Below are positions 24,281-36,204 of a stretch of DNA of 64,000 nucleotides, piece after piece. The translations under genes and the position numbers were made by a program. The notes under the pieces were generated by a model, which saw nothing but the letters and a program-made list of their open reading frames with translations, was not told the origin of the DNA and ran no database searches. The number at the start of each line of letters is the position of its first letter. Position 1 is the first letter of the stretch. Source of the DNA: Lumbricus rubellus (taxonomy: Eukaryota > Annelida > Clitellata > Crassiclitellata > Lumbricidae); contig OX243814.1 in the NCBI GenBank assembly GCA_945859605.1, forward strand, positions 38,421,630 through 38,485,629, written 5' to 3'.

Positions 24281-27200
24281 TTACTTTCCTGGAAATCTGT
24301 GCTCCACTTTCTCCTCGATAGAATCTAACGATAGAAAACATCAACAACTGTATGACCAAAAAGCTCTTGCCTATTTCTGCATCTAGCGCAATATCTATGA
24401 AGCGACAAACGACAGGTTTCGAGCCCCGACGTCACATATACTCTCAGTTCCATAAAATGCAAAAAATTCTAAATAATCTGGCACATCGGTATTTCACAAT
24501 ATTTGATTGAGACATCAAAGACAAATTTTGGAATGAGTCACCTCTCTCACACATCCAGTCTCACATCTTTTCACACACCTTCACCTACATCTCTACACCA
24601 GTGTTGTATCACAAGCATTTAATTTTACCATTCCAGGCCATGCAGTTGAGGAAATGTCCCCATCAGCAAAATCCAGAATGTGCTTTGATGAGTTGACAGA
24701 GTGCCACCCATTTAAAACATCAGGCGCAAGATGGAGCACGGTGGTGTAGTGGTGGATTCGGAGCCTTGGAGCAAGAGGTTCAAATCCACCTCAAGCCACC
24801 ATGTCAGGACCCCGAGCAAGTCCTTCATTGCTCGAGGCTTCGGCATGAAGCTCCGATGCAGTGTCCACACTGTAGTCGGGAGCGACTCTGAGTAGTAAGC
24901 CCGAAGGATCGCTATAGCAAATGTGAGAAGTTACTAAATAAAAATAAATAAAATAAAATAAATAAAGATAAATAACTTACCAGCATTGACATTAACAATA
25001 ACGAATCCCGACAGGTCAACCTCTGATCCAGAATCTAAAATAAAAATGCCAAATTCTTTTTTATCCATAGAAAATCCTCATTTACAATCATTTCAGTTCA
25101 GCTTTCCATCTTCACATACCTACATAAAATGTGTTGAGAAATCAGTTTGAAAGATGTTGAAAGTGCAAAGCATAAATGTACAGACGCATACAAGAAGTCT
25201 TTAACATTACCATGGCGGACTGAAATACCAGTAATATTACTATTGGTGAATAAGAAATAATAGTAAAATATTTAGGTCGATACATACTCCTATGACAACA
25301 ATTTTTCAAGGAATAGTTCCAGAATCAATAGCTCAACGTTGAGCTAAAATGTGTCTGATAAAATAAAGCTGGGTACTCGATAATAAATAAATCAACTAGC
25401 CATTGAGGCAGAGCAGACGGAGAACTGGAAGAAATAAAATTGTCATGGTGAGGTCAATCTTCAGATAAAAGATGGTTGAGAACAAGACAGGACAAATAAA
25501 TGGTATTAAACTGGTATGTGAATAGTAATTACCTGACTTGCTTGGTACAGTTGGTGATGTGATGATGTGTGATTGAGCATCACTGCTTGTGACTTCATCT
25601 GGCTCCACTGTAATTTGATCGTCTGCTTCATGAAACAACAAACCATTCCTCAAGGTTATTACTATTATTATAATTATTACTATTTTTTATTTGTTTAAAA
25701 ACTAGTCCAGAATTGTCAGGCCTCGTCTTCAGGGTTTGAAGAGAAAGTTCCTTTAAAAGCGACTAAGTTGTAGCGCCGTATATTGATAGACAGGCGTTGG
25801 AAAAGAAAAGTTGCTTCGCGTTATTATTGTATTATTACTATTATTATTATTAGAATTTTTTATACAACTCACCTTCAAGGTAATATACTCATAATTTTTC
25901 CCAATCCAACCACGGCTAAATAAGTCAATTTTAAGTTGGAAAGGACACAGCGGTGTGACCAGGCAGAGTACAACGTGGAGCCCATTCCAGGTTTTAGGGC
26001 CAGCCACCGAGAAACTGTGTTGCTGCATTATAGTAGCCAGCAAGCGATGGTCTAAGAGTTCAGCTTGATCAGCTGATTGGAGAGCAGATCAACGCTGGAC
26101 ACCAGGGGTGAGACAGTAGAGCTCCGACTTGTGGTACATTGAAGCCAAAGTACCAGTACCTCCATGCAACACCAGACCAATGCAGAAACTCTATAGATGA
26201 TTCACTTCGGCAATTGGAGTCAGTGTACCGAATGGAGTACATGTACAATTGTACATTCTGTGTGTACTCTCATGCATGTACAATTGGAATCTACTTATGA
26301 CAACATTCATTACACAAGTATCTACAATCTTGTGAACAGATATCAAATTCATATGAACTTATTCTGCGACTAATTGCAGAATTTCTAGTTGATTTGCATG
26401 AAAGATCTGTTCGGCTGGTCATGCAAACAGTGCAAACAATTAAGAAATCGCTTATAGGATACAGTAATTGCTAAAAGTTTGACGACCTACCCTTTTCACA
26501 ATTTATGTCTCCTAGAATATCTGGTTTGCCCCTGGTCAAATCTCCCATTGATTCAGTTTGACCACTCCCTAAAATGCATTCAAAGTGAATTCATGACAAG
26601 CAGTGAAGAAGTACTAATCGGCAAAATTTTTTGAATTGCAGAGATGGGTAATATTATAATACATTAGTAGCAATAGAAGCAACAACTTTTATCAGAACAG
26701 CATAACGTCTATAATTTCAGTAGCATTAAATATCCAATGTAATATTTCATGATATCCAGCCGCTGTTCTTTAAAAAAAGGCTGAAGTAATTGCACACATA
26801 AAAATTATGTACATATGAAAGTATCAAGACACTTAACTCACAAAACTATGCCAACATGGATATCTGTCTGAATTAAACAAGCAAGTTCTAAGACAGTCTG
26901 AGAATGTACGAGTCATACAGCAGAGTGCAACAGTAGGTACAGTTGCAAAGATTTTTCTTTTTTCCCTAAACTACAGTCTTTACCACAATACAAATATAAC
27001 CAAAATGAAAAGTATATAGACAAAAATGAAGTCTAAATATTCAAACATAATAATGCAATATATAATAGTCAAATAGTTAAATAAAAATACTCAACCAAAA
27101 ATGCTTAAGAACAAATCAAATACATATGAATAAATACTGAAGTAAGTACAGCTCCATGGTGACTTCCTACTCTGTTGTATTTTCTGTTATAACAAGTCCT

Positions 27201-30200
27201 AAGTCCTTAATCCATCCTGACCAAGAGCGTTATATGCAAGACAGCATAAAACACAGCTATTCTTCTGCGAGAACATAAGAAAGTGTCTAACCTCCTGGCA
27301 TGACCTTGGGTTCTTCTTTCTCAATAAATGGAAGTTCGATTTCATTGTTTGGTGGACACGCCCCATCGTTATTGTTATCACCAGCAAGTCGCCTCCTATA
27401 ACAATAGTTGCAAAACGCCCAAAAACATCACTGACAAATTTTGATTATAAGTTTTTTTTATTTACGAAATACAATCCCAAACAACACTAGTCAAAGTTTA
27501 ATTTTCTGATGAAATCAGCTTTTGTCTTATCAGATTACCTTATAAAATATACCAATCAAAAAGATCGTACTATAAAAGACAATAAACAGTTTTGAATATT
27601 ATAACGCTCATATTCCATACAACACAAGCATCCATTACGTGAAAGAGCATGAATTAAAGATAGCACAGATTTTCTGACAAATATACAGCTCTTTCAGATA
27701 TCATTTTTAGGGACCAATGGCAATTATCACAGCTCCTTTGAGTCACATTATAGCAGAAGGCTGTAAATATCATTTCTAAGGTCATAAATGCAACATACAT
27801 TGCACAAGTCACATCAATTTCTTGTATAAGTATTTTGGTCATAATACCAGCATATATCACACCAGGGTGACTATTTCTCATGCACATGATGTTCTGATTA
27901 GGTCCTACGCAGCACAATTCAATTTATCATGCCAAACACTATCCTCTAATTTGGGAACTTGATATCTTAGTAACAAATGCAATAACAAATCAACGGTCCA
28001 ATCACTTATGAAACATTTATAATCGTGAGCTAAGTAAGTGTCCTTAGTTTAGCTCATTCATTTGACACAACTGCAAATTTATCTTGTGAAATTAGAAAAC
28101 TAAATATGCATTAATTTCTCGATTAATTAAAAGTTTTCAGAAACTTTACCTTAGAAACATGACCAAAAGAAAAATGGTGATGAAGATCATGAATAGCACG
28201 ATTGAAATAACAATTGCGGCAATTGCACCAGGCGAAAGTCCTTCTTTTTTGCCTACAATCAATAATAACACATCCAGGTTAATTCCAGCCGTAAAGAAGG
28301 AAAATGCTCTAGGTAGCAATTTTATTGAGTAGACCTATGTATTTGATTGAACATCATACAATCATGTATGTTATGAAGAGGGCTGAATAATGTCGCTGCA
28401 TTTAGTAGCGATGCTGTGCATTTTCAGTTCAAATGCACAGAGTAAAAACTTTAATGAAAGTAAATGTGAAGAAAGAATCTATATTCTATACGTACACAAT
28501 TTACTGGCAGCATTTTAGCAATAAACCCATTTATAGGATAACACATTAGAACAGCCTATAAAAAACTATGAAAAACAACATGTGTATTTTCAGTGTATCT
28601 TATCCAATTTGTGCTGTATCAGCAGTATACATTTAATTATAATCATTATAATATAATGATGTCCCAATATGTGATTATTTTTATTTATATACACCTATAT
28701 AATATACTATACATCAGGATCACCACTGAATAGTTTCTTTCCAAGTGGCACTATATAAACTTAAGATTACTGGTACAAAGCAGGATGACAGCATACTGAC
28801 TTCCAGAGCAGTAGTCCACTTGCACTGGTTCCACTGCACATGTTGTTCCTCGGACACTGCAAACAGCTTTGCAGGTATACAACCCAGTTGGTACTTTCTT
28901 ACTCAGGTCCAGTATTGGTCCTGCGTACATTTTCTGGGAGACACCTCTGGAGATGCCTGTCCACGAGTAACTGCATGAATGTCCAGTGGAAACTGAACAG
29001 TTGAGTGTCTGTGTCGACTTGCAATTCGAGATGCTCACTTGCATGGTTTGATTGGCTGAAAGAAAAGAGACATAAAAATATAAGTACACACGATGAAAAT
29101 TTTTATAAAGCGTTAATGTAGTGCTAATAGGTCAGATAGTTCCTTGCACTCTGCTATAGTGCTATACGGCTAAATTCTACTCCTGTTAAACTTGCATCAT
29201 CTGTTGCTAATACACCATGCAATTTTACTGTGTACTTGTCAGTCTGAATTTATTAAAAATATTATAAACTTTTATCAATGACTATTGCTGATGGCAGAAA
29301 GTTGAAGCAGATAGTAATATTGCTGGCAACGTCTTCTAACAGCCCATTACTTTCTGCTGATCATTTACATAAACAACTTTAGATGACCAGCACAGATAGC
29401 TAAGATCAATTGCCCAATTAGCGCTCGTGAATAAGCTGATGCATAGCATCTGTCTTTTGAGCGGCGCTTTAGAAATTTGTAGATTATGTTTACAAATTAT
29501 TAGCTTCTAAAGTTATTTAAAAGCCTGAGCAAAGAAGCGCCAACACACGATGTCTTACAAAATACTCTTATTGATGTTGTCCAGCTGTACTTCGACATAA
29601 GGTCCGAGTTCTCGTATCTGATGCGGCATGTGTAGTTGGAGTCTCGCATCTGATCTGCCCTCACAGTTACACCAAGTCCCTGGCGATCGGCTGTTTTCAA
29701 AGATCCATCGGAGGACGTCCATTCCATGAAAGGCTTCAGGTTTCCTCTGTAGGTCATGTTGCATATCAGCTGCACCATGTCTGGATCAATTCCACAGGAA
29801 TTCTGTCCAACAGCGCCGTCTGATGGTAGGACTGCAGCACACGACTGCGGGGAAGGATACGTGTCTAACAGACACAGACAACCAAATAAGTCATTACACT
29901 GTTACGTCCATTTTTATTGGATGCCATAATGATAGACATATAAAGGACTAGTACATCATTAAAATGCTGTAAAATACCTATATCAAGAAAATTAGGACAT
30001 AATTCATGAGCGTATTTAGATTTTTTCAGGTTAAAACCATGAAAATTTGTAATGTCCTTTTTTTATAATTCAGTGCGTTTTCTGTGCATTTTGTAACCAT
30101 ATACATTGGAAAAACCCAATTATGGAAATCCAAATAAAAACTTCTGGCAATGCTACTGAAATGATCAAACATTTATATTGGGCAATGATTTCAAAATCAC

Positions 30201-33200
30201 ATAATTACCTCTGAGTAGGTTCCTTGCAAAAGGTCTATAAAAGTACTTGAATGAATTCATGATTATAAAATATTTACCAAATACAACAAGCTCAGCATCT
30301 GCGGTGTGTGAGTGCAGTACATCCATACACGTGTATTTTCCTGCATCGTACAAAGTAAGTCCCGTTATGAAGAGATTGTATTCGCCTGCTACATTTCCTC
30401 TTACGACACATCGACTTCCACAGGCGCCCGTTATCAAGTCTCTCTTGTTGATTGTCTCCGGTCGCGTGTGACCGACCGGAGTGTGTTGCCATTCGATGGA
30501 GAAACTGCCATCGACTGCGAACGTTGCACACCTCAATTCCACCTCTCCGCCCACGACAGCCTCTGAGTTCGACGGCCGATGCACAAAGTCGCATCTTACT
30601 AGACCTAAAACAAGTCAACAACGCTCTATAGCTATAGTCAATACAGCTCTACCACTATTATTTTGTCAGTGCTGGTTTTAGTGAGTCACCGAGAAATTTC
30701 AAAGATGTGTGTTCATGTTGCAAATATCGATCTACACTTCTACAGCATTTTTAAGAATCACCTCACTAGCAACATCTCTTGAAGAACATATAAAGCCAAC
30801 AGGGATTATCCTTATGAATTATGAGCTTCTGTTGCTTATTCGCCGGTGATATATAAAATCAAATCTGCAAGATTTAGGTTGTTTCGACAGTTTCAGTCTC
30901 ATGTTAGATACTCAGGATCTAGGGTTGCAGAAAATCCAGATGAGATTATCCCCCCCTTCGGACATAATCTCCTCGGACGGTCGTTGTGACTGACGTCTCG
31001 GTAAATCGTAAACAGCATGGCCGACCCAGATACGTGCGGAATAGAGTGGCCTCGCATACGGCGATCGATAGCCCAATATTTCCGCGACCTGCGGCGATCT
31101 ATAGGCCAATGTTTTCGCGAAAGTAAGTAAGTAAAATACCATGAAAAGGTGTATTTTCGAAAATATTAATACGCTTAAATAAGCTAAATAACACAACCAA
31201 ATCGATTCACCTTAACACCAGCGTTGCCACTCTAAAAAATGGAAAAACCCAAGTTGGACGGTCGAAAAAACCCAAGAAAACCCAAGTTGCCTAAATCTTC
31301 GAAAAATGTACACAATTTCCCGTGCGAAAAATTTTGACGACCTTTTTCTAGTCATCCGGACCAAAAAATCTTTCAATTTCTCGTCCAAAAATTCTGATGA
31401 CCTTTTCTTAGTCATTCGGCCAAAATTTATCCACAATTTCCCGATTTTCTTAGTCGAAAGAAAAAAACCCAAGCAAAAACCCAAGTTTTTTTCCCAAAAA
31501 CCCCCATTTTTCCAGTTCGGAGATAAAAAAACCCAAGATTTTGTCCAGAAAAAACCCAAGCAAAAACCCAAGTTCTTCCCGAAAAAACCCCATTTCCCAA
31601 GTTCGGATCGAAAAACCCAAGATCTTATGAAAAAACCCAAGGAGTGGCAACGCTGCTTAACACATTGGCCGTCAGCTACGAGATATCTCGCGGTTTTAAG
31701 CCTCGAGATCCCGCGAGATCTCGCGGTATAAACTAGGCCTACCTTGCGTCGCTGAATAATTATTGATAATGATATTGTAATAGCGTTTATCACTAGGGTA
31801 GTCCCAAAATCACGGTCAAAAAGTGAAAAAATCACGGCCTACTTTTGCAAAAATGCAAAAATTCACGGCACCGTGAATCACGGTGCCGTGAAATTTTTTT
31901 CAGTCACAATTTCTGTATTAAGTCGATTTTTATTTTGAAATTTAGCATAAACGAGTATTTATGAATGAATATTCACTTGTCAGCGACGTTATTCACTCCT
32001 CAAAACAGAAATTCATACATTAATTTAATGGTTCCGCACAGAAAATCTTAAATGAATTTAATGGTTCCGCGCTGTTTTTGGTCGTGGGCGCCATTTTTGA
32101 CGTGTTTTTATAAAAAAAGTGCTGAAAATGTGAAAAATCACGTCAAATCACGGCAAACGGCGAAATTCACGGAAATCACGGCAAACGGCAAAATTCACGG
32201 TTTCCGTGATTTCCGTGAATTCGTGATTTTGGGACTACCCTATTTATCACTTTAGAAATGGTGCAAACCGCGAGATCTCGCGGGATCTCGAGGCTTAAAA
32301 CCGCGAGATATCTCGTAGCTGACGGCCAATGTGTTAAGGTGAATCGATTTGGTTGTGTTATTTAGCTTATTTAAGCGTAATAATATTTTCGAAAATACAC
32401 CTTTTCATGGTATTTTACTTACTTACTTTCGCGAAAACATTGGCCTATAGATCGCCGCAGGTCTCGGAAATATTGGGCTATCGATCGCCGTATGCGAGGC
32501 CGCTCTATTCCGCACGTATCTGGGTCGGCCATACTGTTTACGATTTACCGAGACGTCAGTCACAACGACCCCTCGGACATTACTCCCGGACACAATTCCC
32601 GGGTAGGACACTAAAAATGATGCAAAACATAATATGCAAAAAGCTTCACGCGCTTTCATATTTATTCAAAAATCAGTCACACATTGGGCCTGTCATTTTT
32701 TGCATCGTCAACTTGCATACTCACTTATTGAATAATAATTAATTTTATTTATTCAGCACATCAGTTCAACATACTCTGTGGCTATTCCGCAAATTTGTTA
32801 TACACGTAAAGCACAAGTTATGTGGTAACATGCCAATTAGGCCTGAAGCGCTGATTTAAATGATTTACATATATGAATTACTATACTTAAAAATCAATAT
32901 TTTAAAAATTAGGATCGCAAAGTGGGAATTCCCCATCATCAGCATGACGACGTAAAATTCCCAACGCGCCAACATAGCTGCACGCGTGCTGATACTGCGG
33001 CATGCCTTTGTATACACAATAACTTGTACACACCATCACCTACAGGCACAATTTATTCTGGATGTACACAAGCGGATGCTGTTCAGTAATCTCCTTAATT
33101 CTACATTAATATCTTCATAATTTCTCAGGTACAACGTATGAAATACTGTTATAGCAAGAACTGTGTCTTAGACGATTCAAACTGATTTAAACTCACCGAG

Positions 33201-33239
33201 AATGGAGACGACAATCAAGGCAAATTCAACGACAGACAT
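24281..33239 (-). CDS. Gene C: three-Ig-domain type I receptor, tyrosine-free tail
   Basis: Exons in order: 33239-33197 (signal MSVVEFALIVVSIL), 30604-30278 (V-like Ig), 29864-29559 (Ig 2), 29055-28801 (Ig 3), 28252-28150 (transmembrane), 27395-27292, 25625-25533, 25034-24981 and 24324-24281 (tail, TAA). Sum 1329 nt, 442 aa. Joins are phase 1 apart from one phase 2 join after the helix. Domain 1 has ELRC..IEW..DAGKYTC, ends LVVFG and has extra Cys (VRC, ACGSRC). Domain 2 has LICNMTYRGNLKPFMEW..YTCRI and ends YSWT. Domain 3 is cysteine-rich (CSYSWTG..LYTCKAVCSVRGTTC) and close to gene E. The helix AIVISIVLFMIFITIFLLVM is followed by RRR. The roughly 100-residue acidic, Ser/Thr-rich tail has no tyrosine, so no ITIM, ITAM or YxxM signalling is expected. 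The last small exon is least certain, although its acceptor is good. Intron 1 holds a nested foldback transposon. Confidence 0.85.
24735..24968 (+). repeat. tRNA-derived SINE, full copy in gene C tail intron
   Basis: Head GGTGGTGTAGTGG, box B variant GGTTCAAATCC near 24778, family core with GTCGGGAGCGACTCTGAGTA, and an AAATAAAATAAAATAAATAAA-like tail (split runs). It lies antisense in the last intron of gene C, 13 bases short of the 24981 exon end. Confidence 0.8.
25855..26043 (-). pseudogene. LINE C-terminal relic in gene C intron
   Basis: The - strand reads MLATIMQQHSFSVAGPKTWN then ..PFQLKIDLFSRGW, which is the FSVAGPxxWNxLP..FxxxLKTxLF pattern found after the reverse transcriptase domain of many LINEs. 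No catalytic region remains. Confidence 0.6.
26050..27290. other. Intron of gene C, nothing recognised
   Basis: AT-rich intron sequence. It has short palindromes made of GTACATGTAC/TGTACAATTGTACA near 26230-26290 but no exon or transposon end. Confidence 0.4.
31219..31655. mobile_element. hAT-type MITE (CAGCGTTGCCACTC ends), nested
   Basis: Inverted ends CAGCGTTGCCACTC..GAGTGGCAACGCTG with an exact 8-bp duplication CTTAACAC (31211-31218, 31656-31663). It interrupts the left arm of the foldback element. The interior is full of AAAACCCAAG repeats and GACCTTTTTCTAGTCAT motifs, giving long artefact frames on both strands. Confidence 0.88.
31794..32242. mobile_element. hAT-type MITE (TAGGGTAGTCCC ends), nested
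   Basis: Ends TAGGGTAGTCCCAAAATCAC and complement, flanked by an exact 8-bp duplication TTTATCAC (31786-31793, 32243-32250). The interior repeats AAATCACGG/TTCACGG in inverted order. It fills the loop of the foldback element. Confidence 0.87.
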
Positions 33240-33688
33240 TATAATAATGTATACGGCTCTGAAAGGCACCACGGTTTTCTGAGAGTGACGTCTACAGAAA
33301 TAGGCGACAGGAAAATCCCGCTGTGCAGCGAAGGCTCGCCTAGGCCTACTGCTAATTGAGAATCTCTGAAACCATAATTATACTGTTTATACAGCTATGT
33401 CTGAACTACCTAGTAGCCTATAGGCCTACAGATAATGTCTAATTAGAATCACTCATAAAATAACCATGTGTTTCTGAAATTCTGACTGACCCGATTGCAG
33501 CCATTTTAGATTCAGCGCACGCTCTGGTGATGACATTCGTCATCACGTGTTGGCGTATTATTAGTAACAGTCATGTGAAGAATCCGTTGACAAGCGTTAT
33601 AATGAGACGCTAACCGTTAGCCTATAGACATATATGTCTAGTTTAATATGCCTAACATATTTTCACAAAAGCCAAAATCATTGCGGGA

Positions 33689-34304
33689 AACGGACATTAT
33701 CCCCCCCGGACATTATCTCCCCCGGACATTATCCCCCCCGGACAAAAGCCCCCCCGGACATTATCCTCACCGGGGTAGGACATAATCCCCCCCGGTCCAT
33801 GATAACATTACCTAAAAATGATAAAAAAATAAAATAGGCCTATGTTAAGGTGAGTAGGCCTATACATACATTAGACATTAGGCCTACAGTTGAATGTGTA
33901 TGTATGCATGTATGCATGTAATGTATGCATGCATGCATGTTGTGTATGTATGCATGTATGTATGTATGTATGCATGTATGTATGCATGTATGCATGCATG
34001 TATGCATGCATGTATGCATGCATGTATGTATGTATGTATGTATGTATGTATGTATGTATGTATGTATGTATGTATGTATGTATGTATCGGTGACGGCATT
34101 AACAAGTTTACACAGCGGACAAAACCAGAACGATTAATCTTTATCAATTAAATGAAGAAACAGACTATAATTGCACAGAGGGGGGATAATGTCCGGGGGG
34201 GGATAATGTCCTAGTCAAAATGGGGGGGGGGGATAATGTCCGGGGGGTCTTTTGTCCGGGGGGGATTATGTCCGGGGGGATAATGTCCGGGGGGGATAAT
34301 GTCC
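33689..34304. mobile_element. Inverted GGACATTATCCCCCC repeat element around an (ATGT)n core
   Basis: The left block (33689-33803) has six GGACATTATCCCCCC-like units and one GGACAAAAGCCCCCC unit. The right block (34183-34304) has the mirror set, GGGGGGATAATGTCC-like units and GGTCTTTTGTCC. Between them are 190 bp of ATGT/ATGC microsatellite. The palindromic layout suggests a MITE with multimeric subterminal repeats. Target duplication not resolved. Confidence 0.65.
33895..34087. repeat. (ATGT)n/(ATGC)n microsatellite
   Basis: Tetranucleotide repeat; open frames in all phases read MYVC or HTYI and are artefacts. Confidence 0.95.
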
Positions 34305-34550
34305 TACAATCATTATTGCAGGCTTACATTGAAGGATGAGTCTTTTTACGCTTATGCATAGAGTCACTAGTTCCTGAATATAGGCCTAATTAGGCCTTTA
34401 CTCATATAATTATGCTAATTGGGCCTACAAATAATCAGTGTTTAATCTAGACGTCTGTGGGGAGTTGCCCCTCCCCCACAGGAATTTGCATTTTCCAAGA
34501 AAAATCTTGAGCTGCTGTTTAGCATGCACATAGGCCTAAGCTGGATAGCA

Positions 34551-34881
34551 TGGGCGCCCGCACATAGGGGTGAGAGGGGCACTTACCCTCCCCCCCTTGA
34601 AAGTTGAAACCTATTTTTCTAACTACTAGGCTACTTTTTGGCTGTTAACAAATCTCTTTGCGCTAAAGAAACTATATTCATGACAAAAAAATTACAAAAA
34701 GTGATGCTGAGAAATTTACATTGAGAAACCTCGAGATCTAGCCTATCAAAATACCCATGCATGTTCTTAGCCTAATTTCCTGCCTTGTATTTTCAACCTA
34801 GCTCTTGCTACAAAAAATTTGACCGTGGCCATCGAGTTTTGACCGTTTTGTCCCCTCCTGCGAAAATTTATGCGGGCGCCA
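34551..34881. mobile_element. Probable MITE with GGGCGCCCGCA ends
   Basis: GGCGCCCGCA near 34552 and TGCGGGCGCC at 34871-34880 face each other, with CCCCTC-type subterminal runs inside both ends. Target duplication unclear. Confidence 0.5.
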
Positions 34882-34956
34882 ATGATAGGCTATCCGGCCC
34901 TCCCCAGAAGAATTAGGCCATATGCATCTACTGTCTAGACCTATAGGCCTACCTAG

Positions 34957-35034
34957 AAACCGGACAGGTCTTGTTCACTTGCAGTGATACGTGAAATTTC
35001 ACGTAGGCCTATCACTGCATGTGCTGTCCGGTTT
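34957..35034. repeat. Nested hairpin (AAACCGGACAG arms)
   Basis: AAACCGGACAG and its complement enclose GCAGTGAT/ATCACTGC, which enclose the perfect 16-bp palindrome ACGTGAAATTTCACGT. May be the fused ends of a transposon. Confidence 0.6.
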
Positions 35035-36204
35035 TAATTTAATTTTGTATGTCTGTTTTGTGGGAAAAGCAAGGCGAAAGACTTTTAAAGGTCATCAGAT
35101 ATAAAAGCATAGAAACTATTTTGGGGTGAAATTGCAAAGAAAGACTAAAAAGGTCATCAGATTTTAAAGTAGGCCTATATGGTTATCGGAAATTAACATG
35201 CGAGACTGTAGGCTTACTAGGCTAATTAATTATAGGGCCTATACTGCTAGGCCTAGGCCCATTGTTAATTATTTATATTTAACTACTAAACAACTAATTT
35301 ATGCGATAGGCCTACAGCTATAGGGCCTAATTATGCAAATAGGCTAATAGCCTATAGCCCTATACTAACTGTGCTCGTGTGTGTATGTGTGCGTGCGTGT
35401 GCGTGCGTACGTGTTTGTGTAACAATGTTTTTGTACGCATAGCCTATCTAGGCCTAGGCTATTTATATATAGCCTACCAATCGGAACACATGTAGGCCTA
35501 GGTCTAACCCAACTAATGCTATATCCTCCGCAATAACTATATAGGCCTATAGGGTCTTTAGTATAGGCCTATTATGGGGCTTATGCTTTGAGTGTGGGTC
35601 TAGCCTAAAGGCCTATAGGACCTAACAGGGTTTTTGCAGACCTTGGTATATTGTATAGTATACCGCTAGGCATAGGCCTACAACTACACCACTCGTTGCA
35701 CTCTGTCAGTACCAAGCCTGGATAAAGGAGTAGGGCGACACTATTCATCTTTGACATGGCAGTGTCGATGAACAGTAACAACTTAAGCCAATGCGCACAT
35801 GCCTACACATCCCGTAGGCCTATAGGCCTACATATCGATGCGAATCGTAATTAATAGCGTAGGCCTAGGTCTAATCATTTTCCATTTGTAGGCTAATGGC
35901 ATTTGAGTTTACTGTGCTGAGTGCTTCAATCAGAGCTGTCATGCATAAATAATTTTCTGACATTTCTCACTGTCATCATTCTGCACTAACAGACCGTTGT
36001 TGATTAGTCATAGTCATAGACCTAGACATAGACATGTAACCTAGATAGGCTACTCATCATTACAATTAGTACATATTATGCAATTAAGCCTATTTCGTCT
36101 AGATCTAGATGCCTATTTATATGACCTAGACCTTTTTAGCCGATGCACGCCGGTTTGAAAATAGGCCTAGGCCTACCACCTTCGCCTAGTAAATCTGCTC
36201 CAGC

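Larger units (their letters stand above)
30938..32610. mobile_element. Foldback element with about 305-bp inverted arms, hosting two MITEs
   Basis: Left arm 30981-31218 continued at 31656-31737; right arm about 32264-32568, the same sequence inverted (for example TCGTTGTGACTGACGTCTCG at 30981 and its complement ending at 32568). The arms include CGCGAGATCTCGCGG-type palindromes. Both outer edges carry GGACATAATC/GGACATTAC motifs like the 33.7-34.3 kb element. The left arm is split by one MITE and the centre by another. It sits in intron 1 of gene C, the longest intron of that gene. Confidence 0.8.

Noticed and set aside
24059..24359. 98-residue - strand frame as a gene C tail
   Set aside because: The phase 1 acceptor at 24325-24326 gives a short final exon in another frame; this frame has no acceptor that joins in phase with the previous exon.
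31212..31835. 207-residue - strand frame rich in GFF/LGF
   Set aside because: Translation of AAAACCCAAG repeats inside a hAT-type MITE; the opposite strand is equally open.
33884..34151. MYVC/HTYI-rich frames
   Set aside because: ATGT/ATGC tetranucleotide repeat open in every frame.
33689..34304. CRISPR array
   Set aside because: Repeats are mirror-image and C/G homopolymer-like, without unique spacers, in an animal genome.
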